DNA of 64,000 nt from CALNYX01 sp942490925. GTDB lineage: Bacteria > Chlamydiota > Chlamydiia > Chlamydiales > JAAKFR01. The notes under the pieces were generated by a model, which worked only from the letters and a program-made list of their open reading frames with translations, was not told the origin of the DNA and did not search any database. Location: NCBI GenBank assembly GCA_942490925.1, contig CALNYX010000017.1, positions 1,674,001-1,738,000 on the forward strand, given 5' to 3'. This document shows, in pieces, positions 34,664 through 43,440 of this stretch. The position numbers and the translations under genes were made by a program. Each line of letters begins with the position of its first letter. Position 1 is the stretch's first letter.

Positions 34664-35823
34664 AAAAAGTTGTCATTTTAGGACGTGGAAAAAGTGGACT
34701 TGCTGCATACGACTATCTGCTTAGTCAGGGAGTTGAAGCTCTTTGCATTGAGAAGGATATGCCCTTAGATTTGACGGGTGTTGACTGTGTAGTTAAATCT
34801 CCTGGAATTCCAATGCGTCATCCGTGGGTTGTAGAGACTCAAAAAGCAAATGTTCGACTGATTGGAGAGATTGATCTTGCCATGGAAAGTTTGCAATCAA
34901 AGCGCTTGATCGGAGTTACTGGATCCAATGGAAAGACAACGACCGTTATGGCTCTGACTCATGTACTTGGGGAGGGAGCGATCGCCGTTGGAAATATCGG
35001 CATCCCACTTTTATCGGTTGTGAATAGTCCAGCAACAACCCTAGTTATCGAGCTTAGCTCATTTCAACTCGAGACAATTGAGCCAGGTCCTTTTTTTGAT
35101 GCCGCGCTCCTTTTGAACATCACCCCGAATCATCTCGATCACCATCCCTCAATGGAGCAGTACGTTGCAGCAAAGTGGCGCATTAAAGAGTGCTTGAAGC
35201 CAGACGGTGTTTTTTTTACCCGAGAGGATTTTCTGCCGCTGAAAGAAAAGGTTGAAACCATTCTTGCTTCACGGTATACAGGAGAGCAGCTTTGGGAACA
35301 CGATGGCGAAAATTTTGCTGCCGTGTATGCAGTTTGCCAAACATTAGGAGTTACAGAAGATCAGTTTGTTGAGAGGATGCAAAGTTTTCAGAAGCCTCCT
35401 CACCGAATTGAATATGTAGCAACCATTGATGATGTAGCATATATCAATGATAGTAAGGCTACAAGCATTGATGCTGTGAGTAAAGCTGTGAATGCAATAC
35501 CAAAGCATGTGCACTTGATTGCAGGAGGTGTCGATAAAGGAGGCTCTTTTTGTGATTGGTTGCCGATGTTTGAGGGGAAGGTGAAACAGGTATTTGCAAT
35601 TGGAGAAGCAGCAGAGCGCATTGAGCGCGAGCTAGCTCCAAAAATACCGGTAAAGCGTCTAGCGTCACTTGAGGAGGCAGTTTTGCAAGCAGCCAAGCAA
35701 GCAGAAAAGGGGGAATGTGTGTTGCTTTCACCTGGATGTTCGAGTTATGATCAGTTTCAAAATTTTCAGCAGCGTGGAGAGACGTTCAAACAGGTTGTCC
35801 ATGCATTAGGGAGTAAGATATGA
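34660..35823 (+). CDS. murD: UDP-MurNAc-L-Ala:D-Glu ligase MurD
   Basis: Adds D-glutamate. The ATG at 34660 overlaps the mraY stop by 4 bases and gives the family start MKKVVILGRGKSGLA. Further signatures: IGVTGSNGKTTTVMAL (ATP site), LLNITPNHLDHHPSMEQY, INDSKATSIDAVSKAV and LLSPGCSSYDQFQNFQQRGETF. 387 residues. It overlaps nlpD by 4 bases. Confidence 0.95.
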   Translation: MKKVVILGRGKSGLAAYDYLLSQGVEALCIEKDMPLDLTGVDCVVKSPGIPMRHPWVVETQKANVRLIGEIDLAMESLQSKRLIGVTGSNGKTTTVMALTHVLGEGAIAVGNIGIPLLSVVNSPATTLVIELSSFQLETIEPGPFFDAALLLNITPNHLDHHPSMEQYVAAKWRIKECLKPDGVFFTREDFLPLKEKVETILASRYTGEQLWEHDGENFAAVYAVCQTLGVTEDQFVERMQSFQKPPHRIEYVATIDDVAYINDSKATSIDAVSKAVNAIPKHVHLIAGGVDKGGSFCDWLPMFEGKVKQVFAIGEAAERIERELAPKIPVKRLASLEEAVLQAAKQAEKGECVLLSPGCSSYDQFQNFQQRGETFKQVVHALGSKI

Positions 35824-36440
35824 GCAGAAGAGATACGATCATTGTTGCGATTTTAGTGAATGCAGGATTATTGATGGTCCTGTTTGCAACCGCTTTAAAA
35901 TCAGACGATAAAAAAGAAAAAACCGCAACGCAATTAGCAAAAGCACCTGTTATCGAACAGCAAGAAGAAGAGATTTTACAGCAGTATGCAATTCCCTCGA
36001 TACCAACGCTAGGAACAACGAAAGTTGCTGTCAAACCCGAAGCTCCAGCTGTTGTTATCGAAGAGAAGAAGCCTGCCGTTGTACAAGCGCCTAAGCCTGC
36101 AACTCACACTGTCAATGTTACCGTAAAAAAAGGGGACTTTCTCGAAAAAATAGCTAAAGCCAACAATACAACCGTTTCAGCTCTGATGAAAGAGAATAAG
36201 ATGGATTCCACCCAATTAAAGGTGGGGCAAGTACTCCGTGTTCCTGTCAGCGAGAAGTCAGCTACAATTGCGAAACAGATTGGAAATGAAGGGGAGTATT
36301 ACGTTGTGAAAGATGGCGATAGTCCTTGGCTCATTGCGACGAAAAACCATGTTTCTCTCGATGACCTACTCCGGATCAATGACCTTGACGAACAAAAAGC
36401 ACGCCGTCTAAGACCAGGCGATCGTCTCCGTATTCGCTAA
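35820..36440 (+). CDS. nlpD: LysM-repeat membrane-anchored protein (NlpD-like)
   Basis: Protein of 206 residues. Residues about 7-26 form a membrane anchor (TIIVAILVNAGLLMVLFATAL), followed by a Pro/Ala/Glu-rich linker and two LysM domains (from about VTVKKGDFLEKIAKANNTT and YYVVKDGDSPWLIATKNH), which bind glycan strands. The M23 peptidase domain of enterobacterial NlpD is absent. Its place between murD and ftsW matches chlamydial nlpD (CT759, from memory). Probably supports the transient septal peptidoglycan ring. Confidence 0.88.
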   Translation: MSRRDTIIVAILVNAGLLMVLFATALKSDDKKEKTATQLAKAPVIEQQEEEILQQYAIPSIPTLGTTKVAVKPEAPAVVIEEKKPAVVQAPKPATHTVNVTVKKGDFLEKIAKANNTTVSALMKENKMDSTQLKVGQVLRVPVSEKSATIAKQIGNEGEYYVVKDGDSPWLIATKNHVSLDDLLRINDLDEQKARRLRPGDRLRIR

Positions 36441-37588
36441 TGCGTCTTTTGCTGCTTGTTTCAGTTGCGCTGATCTTTGCGCTAGGCTTGATAATGGTGT
36501 TCAATACCTCATCAGCTGAAGTACTCGATCGTTCACTTAACCGCAGTCTACATCACGCACTTTTACGCCAAGTGAGCTACGCGCTGATTGCCTGTTTCCT
36601 TGCCTCATTAGTCTGGCGGGTGGGCTACGACTCCCTGCTCAAGCTCAGTCCCTATCTCCTTCTCATGGGCATTGTTTTACTCCTCCTCGTTTTTGTTCCT
36701 AAAATTGGTTATGCGCGCAATGGCTCACACCGCTGGATTGGGGTTGGACACTTCACCTTTCAACCCTCAGAGTTGATCAAGTTCCTCGTGCCGATGTGCT
36801 TCATCGAATGGGCCCTGGCCCATCGCCAAACAGGCAAACCAATCACCTTTTGGGCTTTTTGCAAAATTCTCAGCTTTTTGGCAATCCCCATTCTCCTAGT
36901 GATGGTTGAACCTGATAACGGCGCAGCTGCCGTGATTATGGCAACTCTCATCCCACTTTTTTTTATCTCCAAGGTGAAATTGCGCTATTGGGCACTACCT
37001 ATGTTAATTTTAATGATCATCGGAGGCTTTGCAGCTTTCAAGCTTCCCTATGTTCGTGGAAGGATCCAAGTCTACTTGCACCCCGAAAGCGATCTGAAGG
37101 GAAAGGGGCATCAAGCCTACCAAGCGAAGATCGCTGCTGGCTCTGGTCATCTTTTTGGACGGGGACCTGGTGGAAGCTTGCAAAAGATGACCTACCTCCC
37201 TGAAGCGCAAAACGACTATATTGCTGCGATTTTTGCAGAGGAATTTGGCTTTGCCGGCATGCTCCTATTGATCTTTCTCTACATGCTCTTTGCATTTGGC
37301 GGCTTTTCCATTGCGATGCGAAGCAAATCAGCCGCCGCTTGCTATTTTGCGATGCTCATCACATTTCTAATCTCACTTCAAGCCTTCTTAAATTTAGGCG
37401 TCGTCTCCGGACTGCTACCCAGCAAAGGGGTTAATCTCCCCTTTTTTAGCCAAGGAGGGACATCGTTAGTGGCGAATATACTCGGATTTGCTATCCTATT
37501 GAATATTGATGCAAAAGCCGAAAAAAGTGATACTCAGCGCAGGCGGCACGGGCGGACATCTATTTCCAGCTCAAGCAGTTGCCGATGA
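36440..37588 (+). CDS. ftsW: SEDS-family septal glycan polymerase FtsW
   Basis: Membrane protein of 382 residues with SEDS features: GSHRWIGVGHFTFQPSELIKF, LLVMVEPDNGAAAVIM, the large loop with AGSGHLFGRGPGGSLQKMTYLPEAQNDYIAAIFAEEFGF, and LGVVSGLLPSKGVNLPFFSQGGTSL. It polymerises lipid II in partnership with a class b PBP. The start overlaps the nlpD stop (TAATG). The basic, serine-rich C-terminal tail (about 27 residues) is encoded within an 80-base overlap with murG. Confidence 0.93.
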   Translation: MRLLLLVSVALIFALGLIMVFNTSSAEVLDRSLNRSLHHALLRQVSYALIACFLASLVWRVGYDSLLKLSPYLLLMGIVLLLLVFVPKIGYARNGSHRWIGVGHFTFQPSELIKFLVPMCFIEWALAHRQTGKPITFWAFCKILSFLAIPILLVMVEPDNGAAAVIMATLIPLFFISKVKLRYWALPMLILMIIGGFAAFKLPYVRGRIQVYLHPESDLKGKGHQAYQAKIAAGSGHLFGRGPGGSLQKMTYLPEAQNDYIAAIFAEEFGFAGMLLLIFLYMLFAFGGFSIAMRSKSAAACYFAMLITFLISLQAFLNLGVVSGLLPSKGVNLPFFSQGGTSLVANILGFAILLNIDAKAEKSDTQRRRHGRTSISSSSSCR

Positions 37589-38561
37589 ACTTCAAAAAGA
37601 ATGCGAATTGCTTTTTGTTGCAGGAGGTTTGAAGAGCTGTCGCTACTTCAAGCAAGAGCTTTATCCCTATAAAGAAGTCAACGCCGCGACCTTTTCCTTT
37701 TCCCACCCTGCCAGTGTCATGAGAGGTGGCTGGAAAGTTTGCCAAGGTGCAGTGCAAAGTCTACGGATTCTCGATGAGTTTTCTCCAGATCTAGTTGTCG
37801 GCTTTGGCAGTTTCTTAACGCTCCCTCTTTTAATGGCTGCCAGGCTTCGCCGTATCCCCATTATCTTGCATGAACAAAATGCCTTGCCAGGCAAAGTCAA
37901 CCGCCTCTTTTCTAGCTATGCCAAAACAACGGCCATCACGTTTCCAGAGTCAGAGCACTATTTGAAAGGAAAGCAACAGAGAGTTGCTTTTCCACTCCGC
38001 GTCAAGCAAGGCGGTTGTCCATGGGAATATTTTGATCTTGAGAAAGGGAAACGCACGATTTTGATTTTTGGTGGCTCACAAGGCGCACGTCGCTTGAACG
38101 AAGTTGTATTGGAAAATAGCGATCTTTTACAAGGCGCACAAGTGATTCACTGTTTGGGTAAGCATGGGAGTGTTGAAGAGGCAAAAAAGATCTATCAAAG
38201 CCATGGGATTAAACATTCAGTAAGCAACTTTGAACACCGCTTTGATCTAGCTCTAGAGGCTGCTGACTTGGCAATTTGCCGAGCAGGCGCTTCGACAATC
38301 GCCGAGTTGATTGAAGCTGAAGTGCCAGGCATCTTGATTCCTTTCCCCTTTGCCAGCGAAAATCACCAAGAGAACAATGCCCGCTTTTTTGTTGAAACAG
38401 TTGGAGGTGGCCAAATGGTGATTGAAAAGGACCTTGATCGGAAAACCCTCAATCAGTCACTCTCCTCCATGAAATTAGACAGCTGTATCGATGCCATTGG
38501 GAAACATAAATCCAAACAGCAATTAAAAGACTTTAAATCACTCATTATAGAGAATCTATGA
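37509..38561 (+). CDS. murG: UDP-GlcNAc transferase MurG
   Basis: Peripheral membrane GT-B enzyme making lipid II. 350 residues from the ATG at 37509; signatures LSAGGTGGHLFPAQAVADEL, VVGFGSFLTLPLL, ILHEQNALPGKVNRL, IFGGSQGARRLNE, CRAGASTIAELIEAEVPGILIPFPFASENHQENNARFF. No Shine-Dalgarno is seen and the start is deep inside ftsW, suggesting translation depends on ribosomes finishing ftsW. The stop overlaps the murC-ddl start (TATGA). Confidence 0.95.
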   Translation: MQKPKKVILSAGGTGGHLFPAQAVADELQKECELLFVAGGLKSCRYFKQELYPYKEVNAATFSFSHPASVMRGGWKVCQGAVQSLRILDEFSPDLVVGFGSFLTLPLLMAARLRRIPIILHEQNALPGKVNRLFSSYAKTTAITFPESEHYLKGKQQRVAFPLRVKQGGCPWEYFDLEKGKRTILIFGGSQGARRLNEVVLENSDLLQGAQVIHCLGKHGSVEEAKKIYQSHGIKHSVSNFEHRFDLALEAADLAICRAGASTIAELIEAEVPGILIPFPFASENHQENNARFFVETVGGGQMVIEKDLDRKTLNQSLSSMKLDSCIDAIGKHKSKQQLKDFKSLIIENL

Positions 38562-40819
38562 CACGTTATCACTTCATTGGAATCGGGGGAATTGGGATGA
38601 GCGCACTTGCTCACATCCTTTTAGACAAACAAAAACTCGTTTCGGGAAGCGATCTCTCATCGAACGTTTCAGTCGAAAATCTCAAGAAAAAGGGAGCGAT
38701 TATTGCCAAGGAACATAGCGCCAAACATGTCATGCGCGAAGCTACAATTGTGTATAGCTCAGGCATTAAAGAGAGCAATCCCGAATACCAAGCAGCGCTT
38801 GCTCTCAACTGTCAGCTCATGCATCGCTCAGAACTTCTCGCTAATCTCCTCGAAGGGAGTGAGAGTTGCGCAGTGGCCGGTACACATGGCAAAACCACGA
38901 CCTCCTCACTTCTGACACATGTTCTCAAAGGTGCAGATCTCAATCCTTCCTATGCACTTGGTGGCTTACTCGGTGGAGTGAATGGAAAAAAGGGGAGTGA
39001 TCTATTTGTCTTTGAAGCAGATGAGAGTGATGGTTCGCTTGTCAATTACCATCCAACTCATGCCATTATCACCAATCTCGAACCCGAGCACATGAATCAC
39101 TATGGCACTGAAGAGGCGCTTAAAGCGACGTTCAAAACCTTTATCTCCCAAGTGAAGAAGACCATCATCTATTGCGGTGATGATCCAAATTTGTCGGCTC
39201 CAGGGATTAGCTACGGTTTCAGCTCGCGCTGTGATATTCATCTCACTGATTTCAAACAAAAGGGGTGGAAAATTAACTTCTCACTCACTTTTGAGGGTGA
39301 AAAGCATCATTTAGAAGTCCCTATGGTAGGGAAGCATAGCGCTCTCAATGCAGCGGCTGTATTTGGTATGGCCCTTAAACTCGGTGCAAAGCCGCTTGAC
39401 ATCTGCCAAGCTCTTAAAACCTTCCCCGGAGTGGCTAGACGGTGTGAGCTGAAAAAAGAGCAGAATGAGATCTTGATGTTTGATGATTATGCACATCACC
39501 CAACAGAGATTCGAGCAACCCTATCGGGTATTAAAGCAGCTGTAGCTCCAAGACGTGTTGTCGCGCTCTTTCAACCTCATCGCTATAGCCGCACAGAAGA
39601 GCTCTTTGACGAATTTACAACAGCTTTTGAAAATGCCGATGTTATATTCATCACCGATGTGTATGCAGCTGGAGAAGATTCTAGGCCGGGCATTACAGGT
39701 CAAGCCCTTGCTGAAAAAGTGGGAGCGACCTATTTACCCAAAGAGAAGTGGCATGAAATCGAAAGTTTTTTGAGACCTCACGACGTTTTTATCAGCCTTG
39801 GGGCAGGCGATGTTACCAAAATCCACCAGGAACTCAATCCCCAAACCAAATACAAGCTAGGCCTGATCTCTGGTGGCATTTCATGTGAGCATGAAATTTC
39901 CAAACGCTCTGCCCAATTTGTTTCTGAAGCGCTCAACCCAGAGCTTTATGATGTGAAGCAGATTGAAATTGATCCCAATGGAAAGTGGAATGGACACGAT
40001 CTCCTTTCTCCTGAAGTAACAAGCGTTCTCGTTGATTGCGATATTTTTCTGCCGATTTTACATGGCCCTTTTGGAGAAGATGGCACCTTGCAAGGTTTTT
40101 TTGAAATGCTCAGAAAACCTTATATCGGTCCCAATTGGCGCGCAGCAGCCATTGCCATGAACAAAATGCAAAGCAAGCTGCTTGCCGCTTCACAAGATGT
40201 GTTAACCCCAAAGGCAGCTGCTTTTTCCCTTTATGAATGGCGCACGGCAAAAGAGCAGTGGCTTGAAAAAGCGTACGAGCTTGCTCTGCCAATCTTTGTC
40301 AAACCGAATCATTTAGGTTCTAGTGTTGGAATCAGTAAAGTGACAGCCTATGCCGATCTTGAAAAAGCGATTGATTACGCGTTGAAACATGATCACGAAG
40401 TGATGCTTGAAGAGGGAAAAGAGGGATGTCGTGAGATTGAATTTCCAATTCTTGGGAATGATGAGCTCGATGTCCCGCATCCTGGGGAGAAGTTGGCGGA
40501 AGGCAACTTTGTTAGCTATGAGAGGAAATATGGCAACGATGCAGTTAAAACCACAACAGAGCCAACCTTTGCACCCGGAGTGCTCGAAGCGGGCAAAAGA
40601 GCAGCTGCAACAGTTTATCGCACCATTGGTTGCTCTGGAATGGCCCGCGTTGATTTTCTGCTTGATCAGGAGAATCAGTGGTGGTTTTTTGAGCTCAATC
40701 CCATTCCTGGCATGCAGCCCCTGAGTTTGGCACCAAAAGTTTGGAAAGAGGCAGGCTTGAGTTACTACCAGTTTCTCAATCGCCTGATTATTTTAGCTAT
40801 TGATCGGCACAACCTATGA
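38558..40819 (+). CDS. murC-ddl: MurC-Ddl fusion: UDP-MurNAc:L-Ala ligase / D-Ala-D-Ala ligase
   Basis: 753-residue bifunctional enzyme. N-terminal half (1 to about 430) is MurC: HFIGIGGIGMSALAHIL, AVAGTHGKTTTSSLLTHVL, FEADESDGSLVNYHP, MFDDYAHHPTEIRATLSGI and FQPHRYSRTEELFDEF. The C-terminal half is Ddl: LGLISGGISCEHEISKRSA, ILHGPFGEDGTLQGFFE, FVKPNHLGSSVGISKV, MARVDFLLDQENQWWFFELNPIPGM. The same fusion is known in Chlamydia. It makes the first and the terminal dipeptide steps one polypeptide. Confidence 0.96.
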   Translation: MTRYHFIGIGGIGMSALAHILLDKQKLVSGSDLSSNVSVENLKKKGAIIAKEHSAKHVMREATIVYSSGIKESNPEYQAALALNCQLMHRSELLANLLEGSESCAVAGTHGKTTTSSLLTHVLKGADLNPSYALGGLLGGVNGKKGSDLFVFEADESDGSLVNYHPTHAIITNLEPEHMNHYGTEEALKATFKTFISQVKKTIIYCGDDPNLSAPGISYGFSSRCDIHLTDFKQKGWKINFSLTFEGEKHHLEVPMVGKHSALNAAAVFGMALKLGAKPLDICQALKTFPGVARRCELKKEQNEILMFDDYAHHPTEIRATLSGIKAAVAPRRVVALFQPHRYSRTEELFDEFTTAFENADVIFITDVYAAGEDSRPGITGQALAEKVGATYLPKEKWHEIESFLRPHDVFISLGAGDVTKIHQELNPQTKYKLGLISGGISCEHEISKRSAQFVSEALNPELYDVKQIEIDPNGKWNGHDLLSPEVTSVLVDCDIFLPILHGPFGEDGTLQGFFEMLRKPYIGPNWRAAAIAMNKMQSKLLAASQDVLTPKAAAFSLYEWRTAKEQWLEKAYELALPIFVKPNHLGSSVGISKVTAYADLEKAIDYALKHDHEVMLEEGKEGCREIEFPILGNDELDVPHPGEKLAEGNFVSYERKYGNDAVKTTTEPTFAPGVLEAGKRAAATVYRTIGCSGMARVDFLLDQENQWWFFELNPIPGMQPLSLAPKVWKEAGLSYYQFLNRLIILAIDRHNL

Positions 40820-40868
40820 ATCATTTGTGCATAACACTGTTTAAGCTTGTCATGTTTAGAGGGAAGAT

Positions 40869-41573
40869 ATGATCCCTCCAGGCCCATACTACTCTTGGAA
40901 AAAAGTTCTCTTGCTGCTTTTTACAAGCACACTCCCACTACTATTACTTTTACTCTTTGTTAGACAAGATCATCGAGAGGTGCGGGGGATGATCCAAAGT
41001 GGACCACTTGAATGCGCTCTTCTAGCGGAAGTACTCGGGCTTTGCGTCGATCAGAGTTACCCCATCAATTTACAAGAGGCGCGTCAAAAACTTTTGGATA
41101 CCTATACAATTGAAGAGGCTCAAGTGAGTAAAGCTGGGCCTCACCTCCTCTCAATTGACTATCGCTTACGTAAGCCACTTGCTATTGTTGGCGACTTTAC
41201 AAACACAGCTATTGACGAAACAGGCCTTTTTTTTCCATTAACCCCCTATTTACGTCCCCAAAAACTTCCCCAAGTCTTTTTGGGTCAGAAGGAAATCAAG
41301 TGGGGAGAGCGCCTCTCCCACTCCCAACTAGAGATGCTGATTACATTTATTTTGAATGATGTAAAAGCAATAGACCTTTCGGCCCTAGAGGCGACGAGTT
41401 TAGGAAGGCGACAGCTCGTGCTTCAATTAAAAAATGGAGATATCTTACGTTTGCCTCCAAAAAAAGATATCCAACAACTCTCCTATTATTATAAACTTCG
41501 GGGGAAAATTGTAGAGGCCCCATCGGTCGTCGACCTTCGACTTCCCGATATGGCCTATATAGAAAAACTATGA
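40869..41573 (+). CDS. ftsQ: FtsQ/DivIB-like division protein
   Basis: Bitopic inner-membrane protein, 234 residues. A short cytoplasmic N-terminus (MIPPGPYYSWKK) precedes one membrane helix (VLLLLFTSTLPLLLLLLF), then a periplasmic POTRA-like region (SYPINLQEARQKLLDTYTIEEAQVSKAGPHLLSIDY, read in parts) and the beta domain with LVLQLKNGDILRLPPKK, as in FtsQ. Sequence conservation is weak, as usual for FtsQ; location behind murC-ddl is the main support. It overlaps cutA by 4 bases. Confidence 0.75.
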   Translation: MIPPGPYYSWKKVLLLLFTSTLPLLLLLLFVRQDHREVRGMIQSGPLECALLAEVLGLCVDQSYPINLQEARQKLLDTYTIEEAQVSKAGPHLLSIDYRLRKPLAIVGDFTNTAIDETGLFFPLTPYLRPQKLPQVFLGQKEIKWGERLSHSQLEMLITFILNDVKAIDLSALEATSLGRRQLVLQLKNGDILRLPPKKDIQQLSYYYKLRGKIVEAPSVVDLRLPDMAYIEKL

Positions 41574-41905
41574 GTGAGTATATTCAAGTTCATTGGACCT
41601 GCGGCAGTTTAGATGAGGCCCGGGCAGTGGCCCGTCACCTTGTCAAAGAGAAACTTGTCGCGTGTGCCAATATCATCCCCTGGGTGGAGTCGATCTTCAT
41701 GTGGGATGATCAGATGGATGTACAGCAAGAATCGAAAGTCATTTTTAAGACACGTGCGACCCTTTTTAACAGAGTCAAAGAAGAGATTTTGCGCCATGCT
41801 AAGTACGAAGTTCCTGAGATCTTACAACTCCCCATCACTGATGGGAATCAGGATTATCTTGAGTGGGTTATGCAAAATACATCTGTTGAAGGGGTGAGCC
41901 GATAA
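41570..41905 (+). CDS. cutA: CutA divalent-cation tolerance protein
   Basis: Small trimeric ferredoxin-like protein, 111 residues. Signatures: VKEKLVACANIIPWVESIFMWDD and ESKVIFKTRATLFNRVKEEILRHAKYEVPEILQLPI, typical of CutA. Biological role remains unclear beyond copper/metal tolerance in E. coli. Translationally coupled to ftsQ (ATGA). Confidence 0.92.
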   Translation: MSEYIQVHWTCGSLDEARAVARHLVKEKLVACANIIPWVESIFMWDDQMDVQQESKVIFKTRATLFNRVKEEILRHAKYEVPEILQLPITDGNQDYLEWVMQNTSVEGVSR

Positions 41906-41928
41906 ATTTTTAACAGAGGGTTAATATA

Positions 41929-42303
41929 ATGGAAGAATTTGTTGCATACATAATCAAAAATCTCGTTACAGTCCCAGAAGAAGTGAGTGTCACCACTCGT
42001 GAAGAGGGCGAAAAACTGATGATTGAAGTTCACGTTTCATCTGAAGATGTTGGAAAGATCATTGGTCGTAAAGGAAACACAATTAATGCACTACGTACAA
42101 TTGTTCGTACAGTTGCAACACGTGTTGGCCGTAAGGTACAAGTTGAGTTGATTCAGCCAGAGAAAAGAGAGCCAGTTGCTACAGAAGAGGCTGAGCCTGA
42201 GGAAGTTATTGCTGCAGCGGAAGAGATTGTTGCAGAAGAGAGCGCAGCAACCGAAGAAGTTGTTGTTGAAGAATCTGCAACCGAAGAAGTCGCTGTTTCA
42301 TAA
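41929..42303 (+). CDS. KH-domain RNA-binding protein (KhpA-like) with acidic tail
   Basis: RNA-binding protein of 124 residues. The N-terminal 77 residues match KhpA: MEEFVAYIIKNLVTVPEEV, then the KH motif VGKIIGRKGNTINALRTIVRTVA. Usual KhpA ends there; here an alternating Glu/Ala/Val tail of about 45 residues (EEVIAAAEEIVAEES and similar) follows, low in complexity. The tail could be an autoinhibitory or nucleic-acid-mimic segment. Followed by a strong terminator at 42322-42357. Confidence 0.88.
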   Translation: MEEFVAYIIKNLVTVPEEVSVTTREEGEKLMIEVHVSSEDVGKIIGRKGNTINALRTIVRTVATRVGRKVQVELIQPEKREPVATEEAEPEEVIAAAEEIVAEESAATEEVVVEESATEEVAVS

Positions 42304-42321
42304 TCTAGTCAGAACATTCAG

Positions 42322-42357
42322 ATGAGCTATAGAAGAAATTTCTATAGCTCATTTTTT
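42322..42357 (+). terminator. Rho-independent terminator after the KH gene
   Basis: 13-base perfect stem (atgagctatagaa, 42322-42334, with its complement at 42340-42352) and loop gaaat, followed by six T. It overlaps the last codons of the convergent gene ending at 42349 and closes the murF-to-KH transcription block. Confidence 0.9.
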
Positions 42358-43311
42358 ATGAAGAGGTCCCATCGAGGAAGAGGTCCCATCGTGACTGAAG
42401 GGAATGAGCTTCAAGTCTTCTAAAGCTTGCGTGTTATTGTTCTTGGTTGCCACATCCCAAACTGAGCCAGATTTTGCCCCTCTAGAAGTCAGGTCTAGAG
42501 ACAACGAAGAAGCATAAAATAAGAGTGTTTTGAAGATTTTGATTTCAGTTACAGTTGAGGCAGCTTGTCTAAGTGCCAAGTCATAATTACCAGCTTCAAT
42601 CGATTGTTTAATCATTGGATTTACTTGAACATCAGCTAGTGCTGACTTTGCTTGAGTTTTACTGGGAATTGCAAATCTGAAGAAATTCATCACTGATAGA
42701 TCAATTTTTCTAGCATCTTCAAGAGCTTGTGCCTTTGAGACCCAATCGCTACCAGTTTGAGCATCAACTAGTGGAAAAGAGGGTTCTTGACGAATAGCTG
42801 TTCTAGGTTGAAAAAATGGAATCTCAACTCCAGGCAATGTGCTGTAATTGGAATCTAGTAAGGTATTGAACGTGCCATATTCTCGCAGCTGTAGGTACTC
42901 TAGACTCTTATTCGGTGTAGAAAACAAAAGGCTTCCGTCACTACCACTTAAAGTGACCTCTGGACGAGGAGAGGGGAGTTCAACTTCTTCGATCTGAAGG
43001 CCTAATCGAGTCAAGATTTGCATAACACTTGCTCTTTGCTGTATAGGAAAGGTTTCACCATTGCCGCCCATGACTTTCCCAACAAATTGCTTTGAAGTTA
43101 ATGTATGGTCAAAAGTATTTCTTAAGGTTGCTTCGACCTTGTTAAAGATGGCGCGTATGTCTGTATAGTCATCAACATTAGCCATGACACCAATCTGCTT
43201 GGCTCGATCATAGAGTGTGAAAACAATGCAGGCTGTTGGTGCTGAACATTTAAGAGGCGTATTCTGAACGACGGCATATTCGCCTTGCAAAACAACAATT
43301 GGACTAACCAT
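42349..43311 (-). CDS. Unknown protein with CheD-like N-terminal motif and ankyrin-like C-terminal segment
   Basis: Protein of 320 residues from the ATG at 43311 (GGAGG 4 bases upstream). No family is securely recognised. Residues about 8-60 (VQNTPLKCSAPTACIVFTLYDRAKQIGVMANVDD, in pieces) resemble the CheD/CNF-like deamidase core, which has a catalytic Cys followed by a strand LYD and a GGMxH; here the His position is Asn. Towards the C-terminus, NYDLALRQAASTVTEIKIF and SVWDVATKNNNTQALEDL look like degenerate ankyrin repeats, as in effectors of amoeba-resistant bacteria. Single gene, convergent with the KH gene. An effector role is speculation. Confidence 0.6.
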   Translation of the reverse strand: MVSPIVVLQGEYAVVQNTPLKCSAPTACIVFTLYDRAKQIGVMANVDDYTDIRAIFNKVEATLRNTFDHTLTSKQFVGKVMGGNGETFPIQQRASVMQILTRLGLQIEEVELPSPRPEVTLSGSDGSLLFSTPNKSLEYLQLREYGTFNTLLDSNYSTLPGVEIPFFQPRTAIRQEPSFPLVDAQTGSDWVSKAQALEDARKIDLSVMNFFRFAIPSKTQAKSALADVQVNPMIKQSIEAGNYDLALRQAASTVTEIKIFKTLLFYASSLSLDLTSRGAKSGSVWDVATKNNNTQALEDLKLIPFSHDGTSSSMGPLHKK

Positions 43312-43440
43312 TTTACCTCCAAATAAAAACAATAATGATTTTAGCATCTAAACTACTTTATTTCCAGTGGAATAGGTCTAGAAAGAGGGGTTGTTGAAAA
43401 AAAATATTGACATGCTGATTGAATTGTATATCGTGAGGGC

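Noticed and set aside
43407..43431. TTGACA-type promoter before the porin at 43441
   Set aside because: TTGACA is present at 43407, but the nearest TATA-like block is only about 13 bases away, too close for a standard promoter.
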